A DNA stretch of 64,000 nucleotides from Xiphias gladius (Eukaryota > Chordata > Actinopteri > Istiophoriformes > Xiphiidae). Below, piece after piece: positions 22,346 to 54,260 of the stretch. A program made the position numbers and the translations under genes. The notes beneath the pieces were generated by a model that saw only the letters and a list, made by a program, of their open reading frames with translations, was not told where the DNA came from and searched no databases. The first letter of the stretch is position 1. The number at the start of each line of letters is the position of its first letter. The stretch is from contig NC_053415.1 in NCBI RefSeq assembly GCF_016859285.1, positions 18,808,501 to 18,872,500 of the forward strand, written 5' to 3'.

Positions 22346-24700
22346 TTGAAAAAGACCAAAATAATCGATTGCAGACGAAGTTCAGACGGGTCAGATAAGG
22401 CAGAATCCATGCCATGCTAATAAAGGGTAGTTTCACCGCATCTATTTTCCACACAATGATCAATGTGGTAGTCGGTACTGCACGGTCAACGGACCAGGGG
22501 CCCCAAAAGCCCCATTGCCCCTTAATTCTAACACCTGCTTGATTTTGGTTTATATTCTGTTTTTTTTATTGTAAAGATGTGTTTTTCTGTCTCACACAAA
22601 TGTTGATTTGAATGAGGTTTTTCTGTTTTATTGCACTTTGTATGAAGCTAACTGATAAATAACAACTATTCATGGCATTATTTTTGAAGGCATCCTCACC
22701 TTACCCTTACTTCCTAAAACTTTTGTTCCGTGGCTCTGCAGGAGTCTGAGAAAACTACTCAAGTGCCATCATCCAGATATCACAACTTGGGCTTGGAGAC
22801 AAATTCTCAAAAGTTCACCTCCACTCAAAAAAAGTTTTTTTTTTTCTTATTGTTCCTCAGACGCTTGATCTTCACCGTGCAGAATGATGTATTTGCAGAG
22901 TTTGACACTAGAAGACGGTTTTCACATTTCACACCCCCCGAAGGGGGAAAGTTTCTCTGTTCCACACCGTGATAGCACGAGTGTGTTTTTGTGATATCAC
23001 AACTGTATCACAACTGGAAGCCAACTGGGGTTCAATATGCAACGTAAACAAGTGTGATGTGGAAACTTAAAGGCTCCAGTGCACATACACTTAGAACAGA
23101 GTTTTCAATGAAGCAGGAGATATCTTGTGTTCAGCAGTTTAACTTTTGAAATATTGGCACATTCATATTATTTTCCAATGAGGGAAAAGCAGCAGATGTG
23201 ATTTTCAGTGTTTTTAACAAGGTAATCTAACAAATAATTGTTCAAAGAAGAGTAATATTTAAATGTCCTAAAAAATGTCTGGAGGGGATCTTCAACTATC
23301 AGAACAGGTCTATTGAGTATGTCAGACTTCATTTGGCAATATCGTTATATTTTGTTTAGAGCAATAGAAACAAAGTCCACTAGGTCCACCCGGTATGAAC
23401 TTCAGATCTCAACTTGCCATGTGTGAGTTTGTGGTTATTACACCTACATTTATCAAGGAATGCACACCATGTAAGCATATAATCAACAAAAAAAAAAAAA
23501 AAAGGGCATTCAAATTTGATCTTAACATAGGCCTAATAGACAGGACCTAATGATTAGGTAAAATGCAAGAGCTGCCTTAAGGCCCTGCCTGTTTCAATTT
23601 ACATCTACCTTTGTTTGTGCATCTACCCAGAAATTGCAATCAAATTACCACAGAGTAATTGCTACACAGTAAACCTGTGGCCAGTTGATTCTGGGTCTTG
23701 GTCAAGCAGCATTAATGTTCCGGTTGCAGTCCTGTTATCTGACTTTGCACTTCTGGGTTACACACCCCATCCAATACCCAAATTCATAGTCTGTGGGGCC
23801 CCAGGTTAATCATTACCCTCAAGTCAATGTGTTCACCAGCACACGTGCATGAATTCAGCAAACAGGAACTATGCCACTTACCAAACAAACATGTTTAATA
23901 CACAATGAGCTATTCCATGTGTTCACTGTAACCTAATTCTCAGTAAGCAGTGAAATGGATGGACCAAGACCCCATCCTGTTGTCGCCTCTGCAGTAAACC
24001 AGTCGGATATTTGTGTGTGATTTAGGTGAATTCACAAACATCACCAGAAGGAAGAGAGGTGTCCCAGGTCCATAAACAGATAATGACCCCAGGACTCCCA
24101 TTCTGTACCACAGAAAAAATGTGGGGGGAGAGAACCTAGAATATCTGTTGATAAGATATGATGGTCAATTTGCTCTTACCCATAGAGAGGAAGTGATGCA
24201 GGTCTTGATAAGAAACTCAAGAGCATAAAAACTGATGACCTGGGGAGAAAAGATGGGTGTCTCTCAAACACCTGGAAATCATTCCTTGTTAAAAGCTGGT
24301 CACATTCACTCATACAACTTAAATTTAACTAACAGCTACTGTGTGTGTGAATCACAACACTTGCAAGCACGGAGGATCCAGCGGCTAAACAGCAAGTTTA
24401 TTTTGGTTAGGATCAGAAACACAGATCATGTCCTGAGGGCGAGATGAGAAGAGATGATATCAAAATCCCCTGACTGAAATATGGGAATGGTTTGGGGTAT
24501 TCTGGGAGGGGAGGGGAAGGGAGGGGTGGTGTAATGAGTGAGTACTCTCAACAGCAGAGAGCTTTGACCATTCCCATGGCAAACTCCAACAGGGGGGCCA
24601 CATATTACTGTAGCCACATCTCCCATTTCAAAACTTTCCAGTTGCTCAAATAATCTTTTCTGTTCAATAAAACCTAGTTTTAGTTGAAATGAAAAACAAA
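22346..24700. other. Intergenic gap between rcbtb1 and kpna3
   Basis: No coding region was recognised. Human ARL11 and EBPL occupy the equivalent interval, but nothing here resembles either. ARL11 has a single coding exon and should have shown as a long frame. The start of the gap holds a 3' fragment of a Tc1-type element (about 22550-22735). The rest, about 22.8-24.7 kb, is unassigned sequence with an A-tract at about 23489-23504. Confidence 0.5.
22550..22735 (+). mobile_element. Tc1-type element, 3' end fragment
   Basis: The terminal text, GCACTTTGTATGAAGCTAAC then CATGGCATTATTTTTGAAGG and CATCCTCACCTTACCCTTAC, matches the 3' end of the more complete relic at 34962-35493. Confidence 0.75.
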
Positions 24701-24709
24701 AGGCACAAT

Positions 24710-25367
24710 GATTTTCAACTCATTCTTGTCTTTAATATGCACAAGAGTTGAAAGCATCAATGAGCCACCTTAAAGAGAAGAATTCAATCTAAAATTTATA
24801 AAAAGATATAAACAATCAGAGGCCAAAACGCTGTCTGTTGCTTTTCTCCTATTATTTTATTTAAAACAACTTTTCATTAGCAAGTAAAAATCTTGCAACA
24901 AACATAAGCTTGTATCCAATTCAGATACAAGGCAACGAAATTGTAAATCTTTAAAGTGGCTCGGTCTAGTCTGCTAGTTCATGACTGTACACCCTCTCTA
25001 TAGTTTTGTTCAGTAATAAACAGCTAGTCCCAAAAACAAGCCTGGGCTGGTCTTAACATCCCCACCCAATACTTAAAAACCCCAGTGTGACCCCCACCCA
25101 CCCCCCACCCCCACTCTGACCCCCTCTCAGTAGTTAGCAGCCATCCAGAGGATCATAAAGTCTTCGAGACCAGGGCTAGGGGTCGGGCTCAGAGTTTGAC
25201 ATCTCGAACCTGAACCCACACACCAGCTGGGACATGGGACGGTACATTTTAAACAGCCCGTCACCACTACGAAGAGAAGAAAAACACAGCCTGTTCCAAT
25301 TTATCAGCATGTCATCACAATACATATGCAAGTCAAAAATAAAAACAATGAAACAGAAATATTGCTT

Positions 25368-25403
<36 letters not shown>

Positions 25404-27106
25404 CTCCCTAGCCATCTTTGACAGTAAGGTTATCGTCCATCCAATGACTGTCAGCTGCAGCAGCTTTGTACAGGCTTTATGTAAATATATTCATATATTC
25501 ATTAGACGGCAAGGAGAGATACACATTACATTTTTTGTACAATTATTTAAATTGAGTGATGACATGTGACCTCTTCATTGAAAGTAGTTAAGTATTGTAA
25601 AGGTATCTGTACTCCTTATACAAGTTTAGTCTTCAATGAGTATAGGTCCCTTTCTGCAGGCAATCATCAATATGCCTCTCAGACGTGTGCATAAGACTGA
25701 AGAAAAGGAAAAGGAAAAAAAAAAAAGAAAAAAAAACATGGACAGACATATGGAAGCTCCACAGACTCAACCAGAAGAAGCTGAAACATGAAACTAAAAT
25801 ATTTGATTGAAGAGAGAATTTAAAAGAATTAAAATAAGCTTAAGGTCAAATAATCAATTCAGGTCGATTTTAGCTCAACATTTTTTTTTTGTTTTTGTTT
25901 TTCTTTTTAACCCCCCCCCCCCTTGAGTTTCACATTACAGGGGAGTCCCGAGCACGCAGCTCACTGGATCACAGGACGTGACCAAGCTCATGCTGCAGAT
26001 ATGGGTGTCCTGTTGGGGGGTGGGGGGTAAACGCTACAGCTGACATGTTCCTTTTCTCTTAAGTCTCTGCGCCTTCACCTAAAGGTGCTTCCTCCCTTGA
26101 CAGTTATTCACATCCATAAAAAACAAAAATGTTGTTGCTCTGCTGAATCAAAAGCAGGCAATTAGCAGGTCTTACTATTATGGCATTTTCTTCACATTTT
26201 TGATGATTTTTTTTTTTAAACAACATTGAGTTTGATAATTCAACAGAGGTCACATTAAAAAAAGTGACGTCATTGAGTCAGAAGTCCCGTCAGTCAGTTT
26301 GCCATGGAGTCCTCTTCTTGCCTTAGAGCCCTTTCACCCCTCCACCTGCCCCAGGACTGTCCTGGGAGGGCAGTGGGGGTCCGTGGTTAATCATGGCTTA
26401 GCTCTGGGATTAACTCTTGAAACTGGGTGAGAGGGGGTTATCCGGGTGCCCGGCCATCAGGTATCAGTGTGACTAAGTGTGCTGATGTGTGTACTTGAAT
26501 GTCAGTGTGCGTGCGCGTGGGTGAAGTAACACCAGAGGACAATCTTGGGGAGGGAAAGCACAAAAATAAACCACAAACAAACAGCAGTATCTCTTCCCCA
26601 TAAGTGATATGATGGCTTCTAACAGAAGTATGCACACAAATTCTAGGTGTCAAAAAGTGTGTATATGTGTATGTGTGTGTGTGTGTGTGTGTGTGTCTGG
26701 AAATGTGCTTGTGGTTTTTGTCTTTGAGAATACTTGACATTTGGCAATTAAATCTTGCCATGAAGGCTTTTTCTTCCTTCTGGTTTTATTTTTGTGTGAT
26801 ATTTAGAAGCACTGGCAAAGAATTACTGACAATCCTCCTGATGCAGATTTGCCAGATGGTGATGGTGCCTGTTGAGGGACCAGGACACCTATGAAGGGTT
26901 GCCGTGTTCTATGAAGGATGACCATTTAAAAAGAAAAACACCCCGCAGTGCAGAGGTGAGTAAATCCTTCAGTGGTGAGTTTCCATGTTGAAGTGATGCT
27001 AAGTAAATCCTTCGGTACCAGGTTGCCAGGTTGGAGGAGAGATGGATGAATGTCTGGGGTGATTACAGAGTACCCGTGCAGCTGGTTGAACCAAAAATCC
27101 TGGCTT
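24710..27106 (-). other. kpna3: Likely kpna3 3' UTR
   Basis: Sequence downstream of the kpna3 stop (27107-27109, read on minus). It is AT-rich with homopolymer runs, a TG/CA microsatellite at about 26667-26697 and a poly(A) tract at 25371-25400. Candidate minus-strand polyadenylation signals are an AATAAA at about 24855 and an ATTAAA at about 24731. The 3' end cannot be fixed from sequence alone. Confidence 0.4.
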
Positions 27107-44886
<17,780 letters not shown>

Positions 44887-45250
44887 GGCTGTACGGGGTT
44901 TAGCTATCACTCCGGCTTTCGGGTTCTCCTCAGTGAAAGACGAGGCACGGCAGCTTCTGTGCTGCTGCTGCTGGGATCCGGAGAAGGGGAGGAGAGGAAG
45001 GAGGAAGACGTAACAGATCGCAGAGTGAGGGGAGGAGCTCATGCACACTTCCTTCATGGGCTGTCCTGGTTTCCACGGCTTCCTCGCCGCAGTAATAATA
45101 AATTCACCCACAATTTATTGGGACCAGCGGACATCTTCACGCGTGAAAGCCGGGCAGCTCAGTCGTCATTTTTGCGCATAACAACAACTGAAGATGATAC
45201 GCAACTTAACTACACCGTAAAGACACAACAGGACTCGAAAAGGATACCTC
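44887..45250 (-). promoter_or_regulatory. kpna3: kpna3 promoter / 5' UTR region
   Basis: CpG-containing, GC-richer sequence immediately upstream of the kpna3 ATG (44886, in a GCCATGG context on minus). It includes a purine/pyrimidine-rich stretch at about 44985-45010. The upstream neighbour spryd7 is transcribed in the same direction, and its candidate polyadenylation signals lie at about 45112-45117 and 45263-45268, so the promoter sits in a very short gap. Assigned by position and composition. Confidence 0.5.
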
Positions 45251-45264
45251 CAGACACCAAAGTT

Positions 45265-46368
45265 TAATGAATCAACATTTGAATTTGCTTGTACAATAAC
45301 ATCATTAGTGCAAACAAAGACAAGCATTTGAAATATTTAAATGTCACACTTCAGCAGATATGTTATGCCAATAAAACACAACAGACTGACATTTTTAACC
45401 ACATATCTCTAATCAGAGACAAATAGCGTCAGCTCCGGTAATATTCTGATATTTAGAATAAATACTCCATAAAAAGATTTCAGGACGAGGAAACTACAGG
45501 GCTGTTCATAGAAGTGATTAGAGAGGAATTAAACTTATTACATATTAGTGTCAGGCATTTCAGAAATATTTCACTTTATGAAACATTTTCCAGCACCATC
45601 ACCTCAGCATACCTGACACCTTACCAGTGAAGATTCAACCTCAGAAACTGGCTGTCCCCTGGAATGTGCACTGGTTTACTGGAGTTAGTATTTTAAACCA
45701 CTCCCTCTGTGTCAACTCACACTGACACAACATGAAATGCTGCAAAGTTCCCCACTGTTAATTGTATTTTTAAATAAAGATGACAACATAAATGTAAATG
45801 GGATATTGTTTAATGGTGTGTAATTACTGACAGCTGACCCCTCAATTAGTCCACAAACCTTTGATGGCCAGAAAAAATTACATTAATTTGATCTGTGATT
45901 CAAATAAATACAAATAAATATAGGGCATATGCTTAGATGTCAGTTTGGCATTTAGGGAAATACATATTGAAAAACATGTCTATAAAGCAATGTCAATCAA
46001 ACATGGCTTCTGATCCGGGTATCTAAACAGACTGATGATGTAAGCAGCAACTGAAAGTGTGTCAGTCAATGCAAGGTGATTACCACTGACACAAGGTAAT
46101 GACTTAAGTTTTTCATTAGCGTAAACTTAACAGCCCATCACAGCCAACCAATGATCACGAATCCAAACTTCTTCAAGGATATTCCAACATCAATCCAGAG
46201 CAGCAGTAGAGAGAGAGAGAGAGAGTAATCGGGGAAACTAAACAAAAGGCATTCAAGCAACGTATGATGATAACATTCAATCAAGGTCAAACTGTAGTGC
46301 CACAGAGGTTGCTATGTGATATAGAAGAGGACGACAACGTAAAGAGGGGCTGAGGCTGAAGTGCTCCT
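45265..46368 (-). other. spryd7: Likely spryd7 3' UTR
   Basis: AT-rich sequence following the spryd7 stop. It includes a GA microsatellite at about 46208-46226 and candidate minus-strand ATTAAA (about 45263-45268) and AATAAA (about 45112-45117) signals. No other coding signal was seen. Confidence 0.45.
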
Positions 46369-49300
46369 TCAGAAGATTTGTTGTTCAAAGAGGATCTTCT
46401 CAAATCCTTGTGGAGGTGTGTGATAGAAGTCAGTAAACTGGCAGTCTAGGATGGCACTGTCATCCACTGCAACGACAGAGGGGAAAGCACAAGGTTAGAC
46501 ATTGTTTACATGTTAACCTCTTAAACCCATTTTTTTTTTAATATTTACCTTTAAAGACACTGGAAACTTGGTTTAAAATTGTAACATTTCTCTGTAACAT
46601 CCAGAAAAAACCTCCTTAGGTATTGTCATCACGAGAAAATCTCTCAGAACTACAGCTAATCTGCTTCATTGGGACTGTTCGGGTGTGGTTTGATCAGGTT
46701 TGATTGACAGTGGCCTGGCAACATTACTTTTTACTGATTGTTATCATATTTCGATTGAAATATTACTTCATCTCATTACTTTTTTCTGATTGAGCCCTAT
46801 GAGAATCGAACAGACGAAAACATAAATAAAAAAATTCATGTGAAATAACCAAAACTGTTCTAACTTATGCAGAATATTTTTTGAGCACGTAGGTCCACAT
46901 CACTCATACTAAGAAGCTGATTAAGAAAACTGCCTTAAAGTTGGGGGGGGGGTTCCAGACTCACAACTTTGTGTGTATTGTGCATCTGTTTTCTCAATAC
47001 TTGATTACTTTGATTAATGAATTTATATAGGCTTTTTCACTGAAGACATTTTGACATGTCACAGTAGGAAAACAGATGTAAATAATAATGGCTGAAATTC
47101 CATTTAGCTTCTTCAGTTTCAGGGACCTGGTATTGTGTGTGCTGGCTCACTGCCACATTGTCATGGCTTACTGGGACACTTGAATGGAACAGAGCCATTT
47201 TATTAATATCAACTGTGCTTTTCCTACTATGACAAGACAAAATGTCTACTGTGAAAAAGGCCTTCTTAGCCAAAAATTCAAAAATCAAGATGCATGTAAT
47301 TACGGCTACAACATTACATCAAATGGATGATGCTTGGCCACGTCATATGTCTGTAGTGATAGAAGTCAGGTAGAGCTGAGGGTTAAATTAAAGTTAAGTA
47401 CACATCGGTTGACCCCACCCAACCATTCATATTCTTTTCTATTTTCAAATCCAAATCTGATTTTATGATTATGTATTATATTAAGAAAAATGATACGATA
47501 AAATAGCAAACTTTCCAACCATTAACATTGTTTGTTCTGTTAAGTTATTTACTTTTCAGAAATGCCTTGTAAAAGCAATAGACCTTTTTCATGGCAGACA
47601 TTTTGACTTGTCATAGAAGAAAAAGCACCAAAGAATTAAATTTAGTTAACAATGGCAGTTCCATCAAGTGCCCCACTGAGCCATGACAGCCAGCATGGAC
47701 AATACCAGGACTTGGAACAAGCTCACATGATTGGAAAGCTATTGTTTTACACTTGTGTTTTTTCCTGCTTTGACAAGCCATCAGCCCTGAGAAAAGCCTG
47801 TCATATGAACGGAATGTCAGTATTTAAAGTGATCAAAGTTTGGTAACACTGAGCTCTTTGGGTGCCAGAATGTTATCAACTCAAATTTGGCTCGGAATAC
47901 CTGGTCGGCCTAGCAGTTGACTCATTATGCAAATCGGTACCCAGGAAGAGAAGCAGCACCACCCCCAAGCCCCACACACACTCCCAAGCCACATGACACA
48001 CCAACGTACAGTACTGTGGCACTGTTTACCAGTTATCAACGGGAGCTGTGGTGACAGCAGAGAGGATGTTTGTAGATCTTAGTTGAGTAATCATCTCAAG
48101 ATCAAGACATTCGCTGGTTCCATAAGCTGCGGTATATGCCTCACATTTCAAAAGTGTAGTTTAAAAAACTGAAAAACAGTGGTTCTCCAATGGAAAGTCA
48201 GGAGTGTTTATTGAAAAACTGAGTCATGAGTTGTAGATAGCAGACATTGTTGTAAATGATATCTGAATATACTTTATCAAGTGTGTGACAATAATACAAC
48301 ATGAGCATGCAATTATTTGTTTTAAAAGAGGAATAACACTGCAGCTCATGGAACCTATTTGGTAAAGACTTTTAATTTTGTTAGTGGGTAGCATATTATT
48401 TTAGGGTTTTCCATTGACAGTTTAATTAAATATTTTACTTTCTATTCAACCAAATTACAGGTCTAACTGAAAGCGTGATTATGGAAAAAAAAGAAAAACT
48501 GTATTTTATGGCATCACTGGTAATGAATAATGCAAAGGCAGTTGCAGTTTAATTAAAAACGTGCCAGATTAACACAAAAGTCTTATGGAAAAGTGGTGTG
48601 CAGGTTTTCATTGTTACCAGGGGGCAGCTCAGTTTATGTAAATGCTTACTAGAAAATAGAGAAGGGATGACCCTAACAGCCAAAAAAGTTTTTCTTGCCC
48701 CTTGGACATGAATTATATTATTGACCATACAAAACACAACAGAAAATAAAGTGGAAAGTTTGACATGATATTTATGAAATCATCCGGGGTGACTCTATGC
48801 ACATGGATATATACTTTTGTGGCACAGAAATATTAGCAGTGCTTTAGAGTGTTTTCACAAGAAAGCTCAGACAAATAAGTCACTAGTTAGTTTTCTTCAT
48901 TGGTGTTGCTATAGGACAGGAACAGGCAAAGCTACCACTAAATATCAACAGCCTACATCTTTTCAACATTAAATCGCCAGTTGATTTCACTGACTAGCTC
49001 AACATCAACCAGAGAGATAGAAGACAGTCAATGAAATTATCTGCTATAGCCTTTGACCAGAATAAAACCTGTCATGTCTTTATTCTCAGTGTTAAGACAA
49101 GTATGATTAGTTCACATTACTCACTCTTAGTTATGTAGAATCTGTTTGAGGTCAAATAAGAAAATATAAAAACCCTTTTGAGTAAACTAATGACCAAAAA
49201 TTACCAATGTTATGTAAAAATGTACAAATGTAGCCCTCTAGTGGAATAAAATCGTAAATGCCACAGTGACATTTCTGAGAAAGCCACTCTATAGTCAATA

Positions 49301-52300
49301 ATATTCAGATGAATTTGTTCCAATTTTAAGAAAATTTGTCAAAAACTATCCCAAGGTTAACAACCCTTGTTTAACTAGTCAGCATATCAAGCCAACAAAT
49401 AAACTTACCATAAACAACCGGGTATACGGTGCCTCGGATCCCTGAGGCAGGACAATGCATGTTCTTTCCATTCAAATATAAATTCAGCTCCACGTGGTCA
49501 TATGTGATGCCCTGAGGAATACAAACACAATAGAATTAATCAATGAATTTTTTCATTTGAAGATGATCACTCATTTAAACCTAGTTTAATTATCAAACAC
49601 AAACCATCGTATGTATATATTGGCTATTCAAAGATGTGATGTAACCTATTTAAAGTTAAGCGCTGAGACTCTATCCTATTCTCGCTCCAAGTCAAGTGGA
49701 GCAGGAAAAGCTCGGTTTAACCAAATAATATGCAAACAAAACCAAGTATGGCTATCCCAAAGTATTCTTTGCTTACCTCTCCTTCCTGCAGTTACACTTT
49801 GCCCCACTGTTCCATAATGGCTTAAGCTTTAATTATGACTGCATAATTATTGTCAGTGACATGAAAAAAATGTCTGACACAAATTGGGACATTTTTTTTT
49901 AAAACATTTTCTGGCGGATCAAGGATTTAGCTACCCGAGAACATTTTTTTTAATATATCCAGGACTTTGTAAATTAATTATATTACTTATCTGCACACAG
50001 TTTTGTGCTGACTGAGGAAGTAAAGTATTGTATATGAACTTAAAACTGAGCAGAAAAATCAGAGTATTATGTTGGGTCTCAGTAAATAAGATTGTAAAGA
50101 GTACAGTCTAGACGTGCTCTTTATTAAATGTGACCTGAGATAACTTCTGGTGTGATATGATTTGGCGCCGTATAAATAAAATTGACTTGACTTGACTAAT
50201 ATAATAATAATTGACAGTCAGCTCATGACAGTCACAGCTCTCATAAAATTTACAGTTTATGTTTGTCAAATTGCATATCTGCATGCATGGATAACTCAGT
50301 GGTGGCAGCATCTTATGAAATCTTGTACTTTTATGCAGATCAGTTTCAAATGAAGGCCAGCCAACCTCTTGGTTCAACAACGTTATTACAGTAAAACCTC
50401 TAAAAGTCAGAGGTGTAGGCGGTAGTTTGTGGTGATTTAAAAAAAATGTATTTATTTCATCCATCCATCCATTAGCTATACAGCTTATCCTTCAGAGAGT
50501 CGTGGGGGAATTTATTTACTTATTTTATCTTATTTATTTATTTTTTATTACTGTACCATTCAATATCTGGCAAATATTAACACAAAAAAACATCACAAAT
50601 GTATTATACTTGATCATGGGCATCACTAGTGCAGTGTAGTAAAAGCCATAACTAAACCCCAATGAGCAAGTATCACCGAAGTCAGGGTGTGACAACACTG
50701 TTTCATTGGCTGACCTGAATTTGGCTCCTGATGAAAATACCTTGTCATGATAAAAAAAAATATTTAATCATTCCTGTACAACTACTCAGTTTGCAGAACG
50801 ACAAATTAATTGACGTTCATCTGTACACATGTCTTTGCTCTGCCATCTGAGTGTGCATATGTATGATGGTGGTGGTGGTTGTGGGGTCTCTCTAACCGAG
50901 CTCACACAAATACAGTACTGCCATTAAAGGCCTTAGGGGGTCTCCAAAGTTAGCCAGTGTTAAGTTCCACTTGTGATAGCTTTAAGCTGTTGTGGTCTCT
51001 TCTTTAGCAGGACCATATAGTGTCATAAAATGAGCATAGCGAGGAATAAATTAAGAAAACATTTTTTGATGTGTTTATAGTTTAGCTTTTGGGAAAGAGA
51101 CAGAAAAATTATTTGTCTTATTATAAAAAGGTAAAATGTGTCAAACACTACTTCGTGTAGATAATGACACACTTGCGGACACTAACGATTAGAGGTCTGC
51201 ATGTGTCTTAAAACAGCTCCTGCCTGCCCCTGCTGTGTTTTGCGCTGCAACCACCTGCAGCTGGAGGATTTTTGGCCATACACTAACAAACTGCACTACA
51301 ATCCATTTGTTCCAAACCCCAAGTCTATGCTCATAAATAACAGATTTTACTAAATGATTTCTGAGTTCTGACAGACAACACTTGTAAATAATTGCAATAA
51401 AAGCTGATCTTGGGTACTGATAAATCAGTTATTATTTACAGACTGATGCCAAATAGCAATTTACTGCGCATGTGGCAAACTTTGGCACAAACAGATGGCA
51501 ACCCAGCCCACATTAGAGCGTGCATTACAATGTGACTGTTGCTGTCAGCCTGCTGCCTTGGGAAAAGAAAAAAGAAAACCCCAAAATACCAATTTTTACT
51601 GTGGGTCTCATAGAAACTCTAGGCCAGCCTGCTCCAGCAGGCATCTATCAGAAGATTAGTCTGTAGACGTAGAGACCATGTCTGTAGAAAGCATGAGATA
51701 GCTCAATATGTGTACTGACTAGACTGATAAAAAGAAATCTTGGCAAGCATTAGTGCAACACCTTTACTCTGCACGAAATCGTTTCAGCACCAATGAGACA
51801 ACACGATCTTTATCTATGGAATGGAAACCGGTTGGCCTGCTTATATAATTCGAGTTCATTAATAATTTTAGCGTCTACATCTATTTACACTGGCCAGTTG
51901 TGATTTATTTGACAAGATACAGATTCAGATTAAAAACAAACAAACAAACAAACAAAAAAACCCCAACAGTTCTTCATTTTCAGCTTTACAAGGTTAAAGG
52001 GGCAAGATGTGAGTATTTTAGTTTAAAACATTCAAAAATTAACTAGGATTATCAAAGAATGTGAAGAAATAAGGGTTCGACGTTGTGTCAAAGACGGCTA
52101 TGTGTTGTGCTGCAGAGGTATCTACATAAGTTAGCATGTTAACAGCTAGTGCCTGCCTGTCCTGTCTTGTAATACCACTCTGTACCTCCAGAGGCCACAG
52201 TGAGGCACCGTAGCATCCAGTCTGCCTCCAGTCTAACATGAGGGGATGAAGAAGTAGACACTGCGAGTAGGCTATAAACCTGTGTTGCTGCCATTCCTCC

Positions 52301-54225
52301 ACTCTTTCTTCAAGCTCAGTTACTGATGCTGCTGCTGTAGCTGCTCTCCCTCTTCCGGCCATCATCCTCTACTCCTGCCACCACTATTTTTGACGGTCTA
52401 CCATTCACCTACGTGGCGGCCCACCAGGATTTGTCCCGCTATGCCCAACTGCCAGTCCAACTCGCACAGGGGAAGGGGAGGGGGGAGTAGGCACCAAAGA
52501 GTGCCTTTCCTTGTTTCTTACGATAGGGGTGGACACCCCAACTTTCTCGCAATATACTGCCTCCCATTTGTTTGGAGTATAACTTTGACATTTGGCCAAT
52601 TCTCACACAGTGTCCCTTTAAATCATTCAACGATTTGGTTCATCAAACTTAAATTCAGGGTCAAGTAAAATAAATTTTGCACTTACAACAATGTCACCTT
52701 CCTGGGGGAGGCTGTTTGCAGGTAGACGATTCTTCTCTTCATTATTGTGGTACACAGACCCATCATGCCTCAGGACTAGGCTATTTGTGTCTCTGCCAAA
52801 AGGCACTTGATTAAGGTTCACTTTCTGTGTGGCCACACCTACTCCCCAAACACCTAAACACAAAGCACAACACTAAATAAGCAGCTATTATAAAATACTT
52901 TAAACACAAAGCCTAAAATGCATTCATATTTATGAAAAAGACCAAATACATAAAAAGTTAGTATGCGAAATTCACATGCATAGCATATTCACAGCTAAAT
53001 GTTACATAGTAAGACCAGTCTGTGACTAGTGTGAAGCTGCATGAGGGTAGCATTGCGTAAGGTCTTACATGGAAGAAAGCAAATGTCTTGTGATTTCAGA
53101 TGTTGTCCTTTTAAGTCAACAGAATCCCACCAGTTTGCATGCAGTCACAAGATAGTGTAGCTACTAAAAACTACAGTGTCAGAATCAATAAACACCACCA
53201 GGAATGAACCAGAAAATGGCAATCTGGCAGGGAAAGAAGGCAGAAGAGGTATAAAAACAGGGAGGTCATCAACTAAAAATCAAACGCCTACCAGTGGACT
53301 GGATCTTAAACTCAAAGTAACTTTTGTTCTGGTGCAGAGGAGCATTGGCCAGACAGCCTCCAGTGCCACATATCCTCCGGCCACTCTTTACAATGACAAC
53401 ATCTGTGCCTGGGAGAAAGAAAAAGAAGAAGCAAAAATACATTTTGCAGTTCAAACACATAAAATTCATAAAACAATGTTTGAGATGTAATTAACAACTT
53501 TTTTCATTGTCAACTACTCTGTCAACATTTTTTTGAGTAATGAAAAAACTGTTTAGTCTATAAAACTTCTGTAAACACTAGGAAATACCTATTACATTTG
53601 CCTAGAGCCAAAGATGACAACTTCAAAGTGCTCGCTTTGTCCAACCAACATGCAAAGATATTAATTTTGCAATTATATCAATTGGTGGAAAGCAGAAAAT
53701 CTTCACAACTGAAAACTGGAACCCGAGACTGTGACATTTGCTTGATACATTACTGCCTTGATTTATTAGGTGAGGTATTTTTAAAATTTTTAGGGTCCTA
53801 CCTCTCTTGCAAACTCCCGTTTACATTGGATTCATGTATATCTGAGTATATAGGTAAAAGTGTGTTTGTATATACTGCATGTGAGGGTTTTTGTGTGCAT
53901 ATCTTTACAAATAATTGTACCATTTTATGTTTAAACAAACAATAAAAAGACTTTTCAGTTAAAAAATTTTGATTAATTTTGTGTCACTTGTTTAAACTCC
54001 TAATTGTTTCAGCATTACACCAACTGTTGTTGCCCAGTGGGTCATTCCATGTCAAATCAACAGAGGCCTCGTGACTGACCATCTTGGATTTGCGTCATTT
54101 TTTATGTAAATAATGTCATTGTGCTTAACAACTAGTGTGCAAAATTTTCAGCTTGTATCTTCTTTAGTTTCTGATTTATGGAGGCTTTAAAGAAAGGGGT
54201 CATGGCTCTTATAAATGAGTGTTTC

Positions 54226-54260
<35 letters not shown>

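Noticed and set aside
23600-24640. Possible gene or retroelement remnant between rcbtb1 and kpna3
   Set aside because: Short unsupported frames on both strands only; no LTR, reverse transcriptase, arl11 or ebpl similarity could be recognised.
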